From: Thauera aromatica K172
GTDB lineage: Bacteria; Pseudomonadota; Gammaproteobacteria; Burkholderiales; Rhodocyclaceae
Length of the DNA stretch: 64,000 nucleotides
Assembly (NCBI RefSeq): GCF_003030465.1
Contig: NZ_CP028339.1
Location: 1,736,001-1,800,000, forward strand
Direction: 5' to 3'
Shown: piece after piece, positions 45,323-55,117 of the stretch
Layout of the letters: every line of letters starts with the position of its first letter
Position numbering within the stretch: position 1 is the stretch's first letter
The notes under the pieces: model-generated
The model's input: only the letters and a program-made list of their open reading frames with translations
What the model was told of the DNA's origin: nothing
The model's database searches: none
Position numbers and translations under genes: made by a program

Positions 45323-45346
45323 AAAGCCCTGACGAATCAGGGCTTT
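45323..45346 (-). terminator. Intrinsic terminator of tRNA-Ser(GGA)
   Basis: AAAGCCCTGA-TTCG-TCAGGGCTTT on the minus strand, a perfect 10-bp stem with a stable UUCG-type tetraloop, followed by ATCTTTTTG. It lies 11 nt past the tRNA 3' end. Confidence 0.9.
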
Positions 45347-45357
45347 ATGGTGTTCGG

Positions 45358-45448
45358 TGGCGGACAGGGCGGGATTCGAACCCGCGTTGGGATGTTATCC
45401 CAAACACGCTTTCCAGGCGTGCGACTTAAACCACTCATCCACCTGTCC
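45358..45448 (-). tRNA. tRNA-Ser(GGA)
   Basis: 91-nt class II tRNA with acceptor GGACAGG/CCTGTCC, anticodon GGA in CACGCCTGGAAAGCGTG, long variable arm GTTTGGGATAACATCCCAAC, T arm GCGGGTTCGAATCCCGC and an encoded CCA. Confidence 0.97.
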
Positions 45449-45461
45449 GTGAAAGCGCGGC

Positions 45462-45490
45462 ATTATAGCCGGAAGAGCGGGAAGGCGAAA
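45462..45490 (-). promoter_or_regulatory. Promoter of tRNA-Ser(GGA)
   Basis: On the minus strand a perfect TATAAT (45462-45467) lies 14 nt from the tRNA start, with TTTCGC (45485-45490) 17 bp further up as a weak -35. Confidence 0.7.
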
Positions 45491-45518
45491 GTTTTTTATG
45501 CCTTGCCGGTGCGCATGC

Positions 45519-46121
45519 TCACGCCCCGTCGCGTGTGCGCCGGCGCTGCGCGGACAAGGCCTGGATATAGCCGTGCAGCTCGTGGAAGGGGATGGGTTTG
45601 CGATAAACCGTGACGTCCTTGGGCAACGGGCCGCTGGCGGCGATTTCCTTCGTGCTCAGCGCCGAGACCACGACGATGGAGGTGCGGCTGCTCAAGGGAT
45701 TGGCGCGCAGACGGCGGATCATTTCGAAACCGTCGACACCGGGCATGCGCAGGTCGGTGATCAGCAGATCGGGTTGTTCGCGGCCGAGTTCGACGAGCGC
45801 GTCGAGGCCGTGATCGACGATGTTCAGCTCGAGCGGAATCGGCCAGGTCGAGAACGTCTCGCGATAGAGTGTTTGCAGCAGCTTGTCGTCCTCGACGATC
45901 AGCACCCGCAGTGTCCCGCCGTGAGTGCGGCCGCGAGCGAGCAGGGCATCGACCGAATCCTGCCAGATCCGGCGATGGCCGCCGGCGGTTTTCCAGCCGG
46001 AAAGGGCGCCAGCCTCGACCATGTGCTGAACGGTGCCCAAAGACAAACCCAGCTGACGTGCAGCCTGGGCGGTGCTGATGAATTCACGCTTCAAAGCTTG
46101 CGTGTCGGGCATGACAGACAT
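45519..46121 (-). CDS. Response regulator with N-terminal excisionase-type HTH
   Basis: 200 residues in an unusual order. Residues about 13-62 form an excisionase/MerR-like winged helix (FISTAQAARQLGLSLGTVQHMV ... GALSGWKTAGGHRRIW), and residues about 72-190 a receiver domain with the acidic pair in LIVEDDKLL, phospho-acceptor Asp123 in LLITDLRMPG, Ser/Thr in VVVSAL and Lys175 in YRKPIP. Standard response regulators have the receiver first. No histidine kinase gene is nearby, so the partner is an orphan sensor elsewhere. The start could be 46121 or the ATG at 46112. Confidence 0.9.
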   Translation of the reverse strand: MSVMPDTQALKREFISTAQAARQLGLSLGTVQHMVEAGALSGWKTAGGHRRIWQDSVDALLARGRTHGGTLRVLIVEDDKLLQTLYRETFSTWPIPLELNIVDHGLDALVELGREQPDLLITDLRMPGVDGFEMIRRLRANPLSSRTSIVVVSALSTKEIAASGPLPKDVTVYRKPIPFHELHGYIQALSAQRRRTRDGA

Positions 46122-46305
46122 TCAGGTACCGAAATCGATGTAACACGGCAAAAATAGCAGAAATACGCTGTTTTCGGTCGGTCGGGGAGCGCTGGCGCTA
46201 CAATGCTCCGGCCACTGCGGGGTGCCGCCACCTGGCTTGCCGGGCGGCCGGGCGCTTCGCTTCGTGTTTGCCGGTGTGGTCCATCAATCTGCGGAAAGAA
46301 CGAGC

Positions 46306-46692
46306 ATGAATGCGTCAAGAAACGTATTGGGCGGCCCCTTGCTGGCCTGCAGTTATTCCCCGTTGACGGGGTTTTTCCGGACGGGATGCTGCGAAACCGG
46401 CCCCGACGATCTTGGCCGCCATACGATTTGCGTGCGGGTCGATCAGGCTTTTCTGGCTTTTTCCCAGGCGGCGGGCAACGACTTGAGCACGCCGCGCCCG
46501 GAGTTCCGGTTCGCAGGCTTGAAGCCGGGCGATCGCTGGTGCCTGTGCGCGCTGCGCTGGAAAGAAGCGCTGGAAGCGGGCGTGGCGCCGCCGGTGGTGC
46601 TCGAGGCCACGCACGAGTCGGCGCTGGGGGTGGTCGACCTGGAAACACTCAAAGCCCACGCCTACAGCGCTGCGGCGGGGCCGCGGGCGTAA
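46306..46692 (+). CDS. DUF2237 family protein
   Basis: 128 residues matching DUF2237: LLACSYSPLTGFFRTGCCETGPDDLGRHTICVRV, then FSQAAGNDLSTPRPEFRFAGLKPGDRWCLCALRW and VVLEATHESALGVV. Six conserved Cys suggest metal or redox chemistry, but function is unknown. 5 nt before the DUF364 gene, probably co-transcribed. Divergent from the response regulator across 184 nt. Confidence 0.92.
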   Translation: MNASRNVLGGPLLACSYSPLTGFFRTGCCETGPDDLGRHTICVRVDQAFLAFSQAAGNDLSTPRPEFRFAGLKPGDRWCLCALRWKEALEAGVAPPVVLEATHESALGVVDLETLKAHAYSAAAGPRA

Positions 46693-46697
46693 GCGCG

Positions 46698-47537
46698 ATG
46701 GGGTTTGCTGAAGATCTGATCGCCTGTCTCGAACACGCCCTTGCCGGCCAGCGGGTTCCGCGCGTGCGGGCACTGCATCTGCCGCCTGCCGAAGCGGCCG
46801 ATTCGAGAAATGGCGAATTCTGCGCGCTGGAACTCGATGACGGCGCGCTCGGCCTTTCCTACGTTCTGCTCGGCAACGCCCTCGTCCGGCTGCTCGGCTC
46901 GAACGATCCGAACGCCATTGTCGGGATGGACGGGCTGCAGCTCGCACGCGAATTCGCAGCGCCCGCAGGAGCGGGGGGCGATGCCGAGTTGCGCCGGATG
47001 CTGGGATTCGCCGCGGCCAATGCACTGTCGCGCACCGTGATGGAGCGGATGGGTTTTGCGCCGCCGCGCGCGCCCGATTCGATCGGCGGGATCGCGCCCC
47101 GGATGGGGGAGCACATCGGGATGGTCGGGCTGTTTACGCCGCTGCTCAAGCAGGTTACGGCAGCGGGCGCGCGTCTGACCGTGATCGAGCTCAATCCCGA
47201 GCGTGTCGGCGAGTACGAGGACTATCGCGTCACCCTCGATGCGGCGGAACTCGAGACCTGCGACAAGGTGCTGTCGACCAGCACGATCCTGCTCAACCAT
47301 ACGGTGGACGCCATTCTCGGCCATTGCCGCCACGCCCGCCGCATCGTCCTGATCGGCCCGAGCGCGGGTTGCCTGCCCGATCCGCTGTTCGCCCGCGGCG
47401 TGACCATGGTGGGAGGCAGCTGGGTTACCGATCGCACCGGCTTCATCGACGCCTTGCGGCGGGGCGATGCCTGGAGCGGCTTCGCCTACAAGTTCGCGCT
47501 GACCCCAGCGGACTGGCCCGGCCTGCCCCGCGCTTGA
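46698..47537 (+). CDS. DUF364 family protein (putative heavy-metal chelation domain)
   Basis: 279 residues. N-terminal DUF4213-like part with LLGNALVRLLGSNDPNAIVG, and a C-terminal DUF364 part with IGMVGLFTPLLKQVTAAGARLTVIELNP, VLSTSTILLNHTVDAIL, RIVLIGPSAGCLPDPLFARGV and WVTDRTGFIDALRRGD. The family is described as enolase/Rossmann-like with a possible metal-chelating role. The ATG at 46698 begins the conserved region. Confidence 0.88.
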   Translation: MGFAEDLIACLEHALAGQRVPRVRALHLPPAEAADSRNGEFCALELDDGALGLSYVLLGNALVRLLGSNDPNAIVGMDGLQLAREFAAPAGAGGDAELRRMLGFAAANALSRTVMERMGFAPPRAPDSIGGIAPRMGEHIGMVGLFTPLLKQVTAAGARLTVIELNPERVGEYEDYRVTLDAAELETCDKVLSTSTILLNHTVDAILGHCRHARRIVLIGPSAGCLPDPLFARGVTMVGGSWVTDRTGFIDALRRGDAWSGFAYKFALTPADWPGLPRA

Positions 47538-47596
47538 GGCAGGGCAGGGCGCGGCCCTGCTGCGATCGAAAATCCGAAAAAAATAAAGCACTTCCG

Positions 47597-48532
47597 ATGA
47601 ATCTCTCTCCCCGGCTGTTCTTCTTTCTGATCCTGCCGCCCCTGCTGTGGGCGATCAACGCGGTCGTCGGCCGGATCGCGATCGAGCGCATGGATCCGCT
47701 CTGGCTCAATGCGGTGCGCTGGGCGCTGGCCCTCGTGCTGCTGCTGCCGCTGGGCTGGCGCGCCTTCGGCACGCCTGCGGCGCGTGCCCAGGTTCGGGCG
47801 CGCTGGGCGCATCTGGCCGTGCTTGGACTGATCGGCGTGGGCGCCTACAACGCGCTCCAATACATGGCGTTGCGCACCAGTACGCCGCTCAACGTCACCC
47901 TGATCGCCTCGAGCGCGCCGGTGTGGATGATGCTGATCGGAGCGTTGTTCTACCGCGTGATTCCGCGCCCGGTACAGGTTCTGGGCGCGTTGCTGTCGCT
48001 CGCCGGGGTGGCGGTGGTGCTCTCGCGCGGCGAGCTGGGCGCGCTCGCACGCATCGAGTTTGTCGAGGGCGACCTGTTGATGCTGCTGGCGATGATGGGC
48101 TGGACCGCGTACAGCTGGATGCTTGCGCGCCCGCCCGCGCACATGGCCGGGGAAGCCCGCCCGGCGTGGAACTGGGCGGAATTCCTCGTTGTGCAGTGTG
48201 TGTTCGGGGTGGGCTGGGCGGTCGCCGCTGCCGCCGCCGGCGATATCATCGTGCCTTCGGGGCCGACGCAGTGGTCGTGGGGGCTGGCCGCCATCATCCT
48301 CTATGTCGCCGTCGGGCCGTCGATCATCGCCTACCGTGCGTGGGGCGTGGCGGTGGCTGAAGCCGGCCCGGCGGTTGCGGCCATCTTCTACAACTTCAAT
48401 CCGCTGTTTACCGCGGTGCTGTCGGCCGCTGTGATCGGCGAGTGGCCGCGCCTCTACCATGGTGCCGCGTTCGTGCTGATCGTTGGCGGCATCCTGGTCA
48501 GCACGCAGACTGCGCGCCGACGCGCAGCCTGA
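47597..48532 (+). CDS. EamA/DMT family transporter
   Basis: 311 residues with ten hydrophobic segments in two EamA repeats: LLWAINAVVGRIAIERMDPLWLNAVRW in the first and AEAGPAVAAIFYNFNPLFTAVLSAAVIGE in the second. Inner-membrane permease or exporter; substrate unknown. The start at 47597 follows an AT-rich run (GAAAATCCGAAAAAAATAAAGC), a possible promoter region. Confidence 0.9.
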   Translation: MNLSPRLFFFLILPPLLWAINAVVGRIAIERMDPLWLNAVRWALALVLLLPLGWRAFGTPAARAQVRARWAHLAVLGLIGVGAYNALQYMALRTSTPLNVTLIASSAPVWMMLIGALFYRVIPRPVQVLGALLSLAGVAVVLSRGELGALARIEFVEGDLLMLLAMMGWTAYSWMLARPPAHMAGEARPAWNWAEFLVVQCVFGVGWAVAAAAAGDIIVPSGPTQWSWGLAAIILYVAVGPSIIAYRAWGVAVAEAGPAVAAIFYNFNPLFTAVLSAAVIGEWPRLYHGAAFVLIVGGILVSTQTARRRAA

Positions 48533-48614
48533 GGCCGACACGAGCGGGGCGTCCGCCGCCCCGGCCGGGTAAGCCGTTCCCGTCAGCCGTTGCGGCCTTG
48601 GTGCCGTCGACCTG

Positions 48615-48638
48615 CCCGCCGCAGCTGTCTGCGGCGGG
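48615..48638. terminator. Hairpin between converging genes
   Basis: Perfect 10-bp inverted repeat CCCGCCGCAG-CTGT-CTGCGGCGGG between the stops of the EamA gene and ettA. No T run on either side, so it may be a 3'-end stabiliser or Rho-type terminator rather than an intrinsic one. Confidence 0.5.
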
Positions 48639-48664
48639 GCTCTCCGGCAAGCGCCGGAAAGCGG

Positions 48665-50329
<1,665 letters not shown>

Positions 50330-50512
50330 TGGGCGGGGTCCTGCGGAGTCGGAAAGGGCAGGAGTCTACCGGAGGCGGACGCGGGGGGCACGCATCGTCT
50401 TGCGCCCGAGCAGGGCGGGAGCAGCGGACGAGGATGTTGCGGAGGAAAGGGGGCGGCGTGTGCAAGGGCGCCGCAGCAGGTCACGGCGGGTGCCTCCCCG
50501 CCGCGGGGCGGG

Positions 50513-51289
50513 TCACTTCTCGACGAAGGCGCGCTCGATCACGTAGTCGCCGGCCACGCCGATGCGCGGCGACATGGTGAAGCCGCGCGCGTCGAGCAGC
50601 TCGCAGCAGTCCTTGTTCATCGCCTGGCTGCCGCAGATCATCACCCGGTCGTGCGCAGGATCGAGCGCCGGCAGACCGATGTCGGCGAACAGCTTGCCGG
50701 TTTCGATCACATGGGTGATGCGGCCGGTGTTGCGGAAGGGTTCGCGGGTGACCGTGGGGTAGTAGATCAGCTGCTCGCGCACCTGCTCGCCGAAGAATTC
50801 ATTCTGCGGCAGCTCGCGGGTGATGAACTCGGTGTAGGCAAGCTCGGAGACAAAACGCACCCCGTGCACCAGTACCACCTTCTCGAAGCGCTCGTAGGTG
50901 TGTGGGTCCTGGATCACGCTGAGGAAGGGGGCTAGCCCGGTGCCGGTGGCGAGCAGGTAGAGGTGCTTGCCGGGGTGGAGGTCGTGCACGACGAGGGTGC
51001 CGGTGGGTTTCTTGCTGACCACGATCGGGTCGCCCGGACGCAGAAACTGCAGGCGCGAGGTGAGCGGGCCGTCGGGCACCTTGATGCTGAAGAACTCGAG
51101 GTGTTCCTCGTGGTTGGGGCTGGCGATGCTGTAGGCGCGGGTCAGCGGCTTGCCTTCGACATCGAGGCCGATCATCACGAACTGGCCGTTCTCGAAGCGC
51201 AGGCCGGGGTTGCGGGTGGTGCGGAAGCTGAACAGGGAGTCGTTCCAGTGATGGACGCTGAGGACGGTTTCGGTGACGAGGTTGGTCAT
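50513..51289 (-). CDS. fpr: Ferredoxin--NADP+ reductase
   Basis: 258-residue FAD flavoprotein. FAD-binding RAYSIASPNHEEHLEFF, NADP-binding LLATGTGLAPFLSVIQDP and GSQAMNKDCCELL, C-terminal VIERAFVEK, matching the bacterial Fpr subclass II. Moves electrons between NADPH and ferredoxins or flavodoxins in oxidative stress. Divergent from a LysR-type gene, the arrangement known for fpr/finR in Pseudomonas. Confidence 0.95.
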   Translation of the reverse strand: MTNLVTETVLSVHHWNDSLFSFRTTRNPGLRFENGQFVMIGLDVEGKPLTRAYSIASPNHEEHLEFFSIKVPDGPLTSRLQFLRPGDPIVVSKKPTGTLVVHDLHPGKHLYLLATGTGLAPFLSVIQDPHTYERFEKVVLVHGVRFVSELAYTEFITRELPQNEFFGEQVREQLIYYPTVTREPFRNTGRITHVIETGKLFADIGLPALDPAHDRVMICGSQAMNKDCCELLDARGFTMSPRIGVAGDYVIERAFVEK

Positions 51290-51340
51290 GATCGGGGGCC
51301 GTGTGCGCTGTTGGGATGGGTGGATTCTAAGGAGATTCTT

Positions 51341-51378
51341 TTACCTGTTTACTGGATAATATTTATATCTCTTACCTG
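51341..51378. promoter_or_regulatory. Repeated TTACCTG sites between fpr and the LysR gene
   Basis: TTACCTG at 51341-51347 and again at 51372-51378, 31 bp apart (about three helix turns), in an AT-rich 100-bp divergent promoter region. Plausible LysR-type regulator sites; the AT-rich stretch GGATAATATTTATATC between them probably holds promoter elements. Inference only. Confidence 0.45.
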
Positions 51379-51388
51379 AAAAATAGAT

Positions 51389-52315
51389 ATGCGATTCACT
51401 CTTCGTCAGCTCCAGGTCTTCGTCGGGGTCGCGCGCAGCGAGAACGTGTCGCGCGCAGCCGAGGCGCTGGCGCTGTCGCAGTCGGCGGCAAGTGCGGCGC
51501 TGGCCGAACTGGAAAGCCTGTTCGAGCAGCAGCTGTTCGACCGCAAGGGCAAGCGCCTGCGCTTGAACGAGCAGGGCAGCCTGCTGCTGCCGCATGCGGT
51601 GGAGTTGCTCGACCGTGCCGAGGAGATCGAGACCTTGCTGCGCGGCGATCATGGTTTGGGCAATCTGCGCGTGGGGGCGACGCTGACGATCGGCAACTAC
51701 CTGCTGCCGCTGATCGCGTCGGCTTACCTGCAGCGTCACCCGGAAAGCCGGGTCCGGCTGCAGGTGCATAACACGGCGAGCATCGCGGCGATGCTGTTGC
51801 GCTACGAGATCGACCTCGGCCTGGTCGAAGGGCAGGTGGTGGATGCCGAAATCGAGCTCGAGCCGTGGGTCGATGATGAGCTGGTGGTGTTTTGTGCGCC
51901 CTCGCATGCGCTGGCTGGACGCGAGGCGGTGTCGGTGGAGGAGATCGCGCCGCAGCCGTGGATCTTGCGTGAGCGTGGCTCGGGAACGCGCGAAACCTTC
52001 GATCGGGCGCTGCGCCATCGCCCCGGCGGGCTGGTGCCGCGCCTCGAGCTGGAGCACACCGAGGCGGTCAAGCGTGCGGTGGAGAGCGGGCTGGGGCTGG
52101 GGTGCCTGTCGCGCCTGGCGCTGCGCGATGCGCTGCGGCGTGGCAGCCTGGTGGCGCTGGAGACGCCGGAGCTCGATCTGCGCCGGCAGTTCAGCTTCGC
52201 CTGGCACAAGGGGAAGTACCACAGCGCGGCGATCCGCTGCTTTCTCGACGATTGTCGCGCGTTCACCGCTGGCGCCCGCCGCAGCGACCTGATTGCGCTG
52301 CCGGCGGTACCTTGA
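51389..52315 (+). CDS. LysR-family regulator, FinR-like
   Basis: 308-residue LysR regulator: N-terminal winged helix (FTLRQLQVFVGVARSENVSRAAEAL, SQSAASAALAELESLF) and an effector domain. Divergent from fpr, like finR in Pseudomonas, which activates fpr under superoxide or ferricyanide stress. The ATG at 51389 has only a weak ribosome site. The neighbour makes FinR the best guess, but the effector is unproven. Confidence 0.85.
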   Translation: MRFTLRQLQVFVGVARSENVSRAAEALALSQSAASAALAELESLFEQQLFDRKGKRLRLNEQGSLLLPHAVELLDRAEEIETLLRGDHGLGNLRVGATLTIGNYLLPLIASAYLQRHPESRVRLQVHNTASIAAMLLRYEIDLGLVEGQVVDAEIELEPWVDDELVVFCAPSHALAGREAVSVEEIAPQPWILRERGSGTRETFDRALRHRPGGLVPRLELEHTEAVKRAVESGLGLGCLSRLALRDALRRGSLVALETPELDLRRQFSFAWHKGKYHSAAIRCFLDDCRAFTAGARRSDLIALPAVP

Positions 52316-52330
52316 TTCGCGGACCGCGCC

Positions 52331-53866
52331 TCAGGCGCCGCGGCGGCGGAAGTCGCGCAGGCGAAAGCCGAGAGCGAACAAGGTGGCGAAGTAGGTGAGC
52401 GCGCCGGCGGTGACGATCGCGGCCAGCCTCAGGCCGCGTTCCAGTCCGCCGATCTCCACCCAGTGCGCTTCCGCGCCGCTGCCGAACCACAGGACGGCGC
52501 CCATCACCGCCAGTGCCGCGAGCAGCTTCAGTGCAAACACGCTCCAGCCCGGCTGCGGAGCGTAGATCGCCCGCCGGCGCAGGCCGCGGAACAGCAGCCC
52601 GGCGTTCAGGCAGGAGGCCAGGCCGATCGCCAGTGCCAGCCCGGCGTGGCGAAGCGGAACGATGAAGGCGAGGTTCATCAGCTGGGTGGCGGCCAGCGTG
52701 ATCAGCGCGATCTTGACCGGAGTACGGATGTCCTGGCGGGCGTAGAAGCCGGGCGTCAGCACCTTCACCAGGATCAGCCCGGTGAGGCCGATGCTGTAGG
52801 CGACCAGCGCGCTGCGCGTGTGCATGACATCGGTGGCGGAAAAAGCGCCGTAGTTGAACAGCGTCGCCACCAGCGGCACGGCCAGCAGCGCTAGCCCGAG
52901 CGCGGCCGGCAGGGTCAGCAGCAGGGTCAGGCGCAGGCCCCAGTCGAGTAGTGCGGAGAATTCTGCGGCGTTGTCATCGGCGTGCAGCCTGGACAGGCTG
53001 GGGAGCAGGATCGTCCCCAGCGCGACACCGAGCAGGCCGGCGGGGAATTCCATCAGGCGGTCGGCGTAATACAGCCAGGACACGCTGCCGCTTTCCAGAA
53101 AGGAGGCGAAGATGGTGTTGATCAAGAGCGAGATCTGGCTCACCGAGACGCCGAGGATGGCCGGTGCCATCAATTTCATGACGCGGCGCACGCCGGGGTC
53201 GGAAAGATTGAGCTCGAAGCGCGGCAGCATGCCGATCTTTGCCAGCGGGCGGATCTGCAGTGCGAGCTGGAGCAGGCCGCCGAGGAACACCGCCCAGGCC
53301 AGTGCGAGCACCGGCGGATCGAAGTAGGGGACGGCAAAGAGGGCCATGCCGATGAAGGTGAGGTTGAGCAGCACCGGGGTGAAGGCCGGAATCGCGAACC
53401 GGCTCCAGGTGTTGAGCACGCCGCCGGCGAGTGCCACCAGTGCCATGAAGAAAATGTAGGGGAAAGTGATGCGGGTGAGTTCGACGGTGAGTTCGAACTT
53501 GCCGGGGTCGCCGGTAAAACCGGGGGCGGAAACGTAGATGATCAGCGGGGCGGCAAGCGCGCCGAGGGCGGCGACGCAGGCCACCACCAGGCCGAGCAGG
53601 GTCGCCACGCGGTTGACCAGGGTCTGCGTCGCTTGTGCGCCCTGGCGGTTCTTGTACTCGGCGAGGATGGGTACGAAGGCCTGGGAGAAGGCGCCTTCGG
53701 CGAACATCCGGCGCAGCAGGTTCGGTAGGCGGAAAGCGACGAAGAAGGCGTCGGTGGCCATGCCGGCACCGAAGGTGCGTGCGATCACGAAGTCGCGCAC
53801 GAAGCCGAGGATGCGGGACAGCAGGGTCATGCCGCTGACGGTGGCGAGGGCGCGCAGCAGGTTCAT
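52331..53866 (-). CDS. murJ: Lipid II flippase MurJ
   Basis: 511-residue MATE-like membrane protein with about 14 spans that flips lipid II for peptidoglycan synthesis. Start [22 protein letters not shown] with [43 protein letters not shown] is the MurJ hallmark; the ESG[28 protein letters not shown] stretch follows. The ATG at 53866 is the family start. Divergent from rpsT, the conserved murJ/rpsT arrangement. Confidence 0.96.
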   Translation of the reverse strand: MNLLRALATVSGMTLLSRILGFVRDFVIARTFGAGMATDAFFVAFRLPNLLRRMFAEGAFSQAFVPILAEYKNRQGAQATQTLVNRVATLLGLVVACVAALGALAAPLIIYVSAPGFTGDPGKFELTVELTRITFPYIFFMALVALAGGVLNTWSRFAIPAFTPVLLNLTFIGMALFAVPYFDPPVLALAWAVFLGGLLQLALQIRPLAKIGMLPRFELNLSDPGVRRVMKLMAPAILGVSVSQISLLINTIFASFLESGSVSWLYYADRLMEFPAGLLGVALGTILLPSLSRLHADDNAAEFSALLDWGLRLTLLLTLPAALGLALLAVPLVATLFNYGAFSATDVMHTRSALVAYSIGLTGLILVKVLTPGFYARQDIRTPVKIALITLAATQLMNLAFIVPLRHAGLALAIGLASCLNAGLLFRGLRRRAIYAPQPGWSVFALKLLAALAVMGAVLWFGSGAEAHWVEIGGLERGLRLAAIVTAGALTYFATLFALGFRLRDFRRRGA

Positions 53867-53934
53867 GCGGGAGGGGGAGGGCGCCGGGATGGCACGCTGG
53901 AGATGGAGAGCGCGCATGATAGCCGAAAACAGGC

Positions 53935-53963
53935 TTGCATCCGGATCGCTACGCGGATAGAAT
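53935..53963 (+). promoter_or_regulatory. rpsT promoter
   Basis: TTGCAT (53935-53940) and TAGAAT (53958-53963) with a 17-bp spacer, 38 nt before the rpsT start. Good sigma-70 fit. Confidence 0.75.
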
Positions 53964-54001
53964 CGCGGACTTTCTAGAACCACCAATACGGAATCGAATT
54001 T

Positions 54002-54268
54002 ATGGCCAACTCGGCACAAGCTCGCAAGCGCGCCCGTCAGGCAGTCAAGTCTCGCGCTCACAACGCCAGCCTTCGCTCCCGCCTGCGTACCGCGATCAAG
54101 GCCGTGCGCAAGGCCATCGCGGGTGGCGACAAGGCGGCGGCTCAGTCGGTCTTTCGCACCTCGATGAGCACCATCGACAGCATCGCCGACAAGAAGATCA
54201 TCCACAAGAACAAGGCCGCGCGTCACAAGAGCCGCCTGTCGTCTGCAGTCAAGTCGATGGCCGTCTGA
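54002..54268 (+). CDS. rpsT: 30S ribosomal protein S20
   Basis: 88-residue, highly basic small-subunit protein: [40 protein letters not shown] and [20 protein letters not shown]. Followed by a strong terminator, so monocistronic. Confidence 0.98.
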   Translation: MANSAQARKRARQAVKSRAHNASLRSRLRTAIKAVRKAIAGGDKAAAQSVFRTSMSTIDSIADKKIIHKNKAARHKSRLSSAVKSMAV

Positions 54269-54312
54269 GCCGTCCGCACGCAAGCCATTGCGCCGCCGCG
54301 GCGCAGTGAATG

Positions 54313-54340
54313 AAAAAAGCGACCCGATGGTCGCTTTTTT
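54313..54340 (+). terminator. Intrinsic terminator of rpsT
   Basis: AAAAAAGCGACC-CGAT-GGTCGCTTTTTT, a perfect 12-bp stem with A and T flanks, so it can stop transcription from both sides (rpsT and the opposing DUF3579 gene). Confidence 0.95.
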
Positions 54341-54456
54341 CATTCTCAGGGCGCCTTTTTCATGGGGTCGAACCCTGGTGCGTGCGCCCGTGGCTCGGCT
54401 GACGGTGCAGGATCGCACCGCGGATGCCCATGCTTCCGGCCTGCCGGGGCAGCGCG

Positions 54457-54747
54457 CTAGAGCGGGGCGTCGCCCATCCAGTCGATCTGCAGATCGTTGT
54501 CGTTGGCGAAGTTGATGAGGAATTTGTAGGCCAGCGGCTCGACGTCGTAGAGCCGGGCGTCGACGAGAACGGTCTTGTTGCCGGTGAGAGTGCAGCCCGG
54601 GCGCACGTAGGGAGAGTACATCATGCGATGGTCCGCGCCGAAAGCGGACATGATTCCGCACAGGCGGTCGGCCCAATCGCTTGGACGGAACGTCTTTCCT
54701 TCCCTCGTGACCCCGACAATGACGAAGTTTTCGATCTTCTGGTTCAT
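54457..54747 (-). CDS. DUF3579 family protein
   Basis: 96 residues: [85 protein letters not shown] betaproteobacterial family of unknown function, found here in its usual place between rpsT and argD. Confidence 0.9.
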   Translation of the reverse strand: MNQKIENFVIVGVTREGKTFRPSDWADRLCGIMSAFGADHRMMYSPYVRPGCTLTGNKTVLVDARLYDVEPLAYKFLINFANDNDLQIDWMGDAPL

Positions 54748-55117
54748 GTGTGATGCCTTGGCGGCTTCGGGGGGTGTTCAGGTCCCGGTTCATTGTCGCC
54801 GGGACTCAAAAGCGCGCGAATTCTAGCAGAAAAGCACGGCTCGAAACGGACGAGGGCGCGAGTGCGGACGGCGAAGGCGGGCGATGAGGGCGGACGCGGC
54901 CTGAAGGACGGGGTGCGGGGGCGCTGCCGGTGGCGGCGCGGGCACGGCCGTGGAGGGGCGGTTACGGGAGGCTGGATCGTGATCCCGGAAGGCGTTCGAA
55001 CGCTGTCGGGCTTATGTACAGGGCCGAGGTTTTTGGCTTAACATTCCGACTTCACCCTGCACGGCGGCACCTGCCGCCGTGCGCGTTTTTCAGCCTTCGT
55101 TTCGTTCGAGGTACTCC
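54748..55117. other. 370-nt intergenic region upstream of argD
   Basis: No credible gene. The left part is GC-rich without features; the right part has GCTTATGTACAG, then GGTTTTTGGCTTAACATTCC (possible promoter elements) and a terminator-like hairpin (55059-55090, listed separately) close to argD. Confidence 0.6.
55059..55090 (+). terminator. Terminator-like hairpin in the argD leader
   Basis: GCACGGCGGCA-CC-TGCCGCCGTGC, a perfect 11-bp stem with a minimal loop, followed by GCGTTTTTC. It ends about 28 nt before the argD start. It may attenuate argD or end an upstream short transcript; no leader peptide gene is apparent. Confidence 0.65.

Noticed and set aside
50330-50512. Possible small gene between ettA and fpr
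   Set aside because: The frames are low-complexity and lack a ribosome site; only a CCCCGCCGCGGGGCGGG-type hairpin is visible.
52331-54793. An 820-residue reading of the murJ frame
   Set aside because: The extension upstream of 53866 runs over rpsT and the terminator on the other strand and lacks MurJ similarity; the conserved start is [10 protein letters not shown].
54793-55041. An 82-residue plus-strand frame before argD
   Set aside because: Arg/Gly-rich with no ribosome site and no recognisable family; treated as intergenic.
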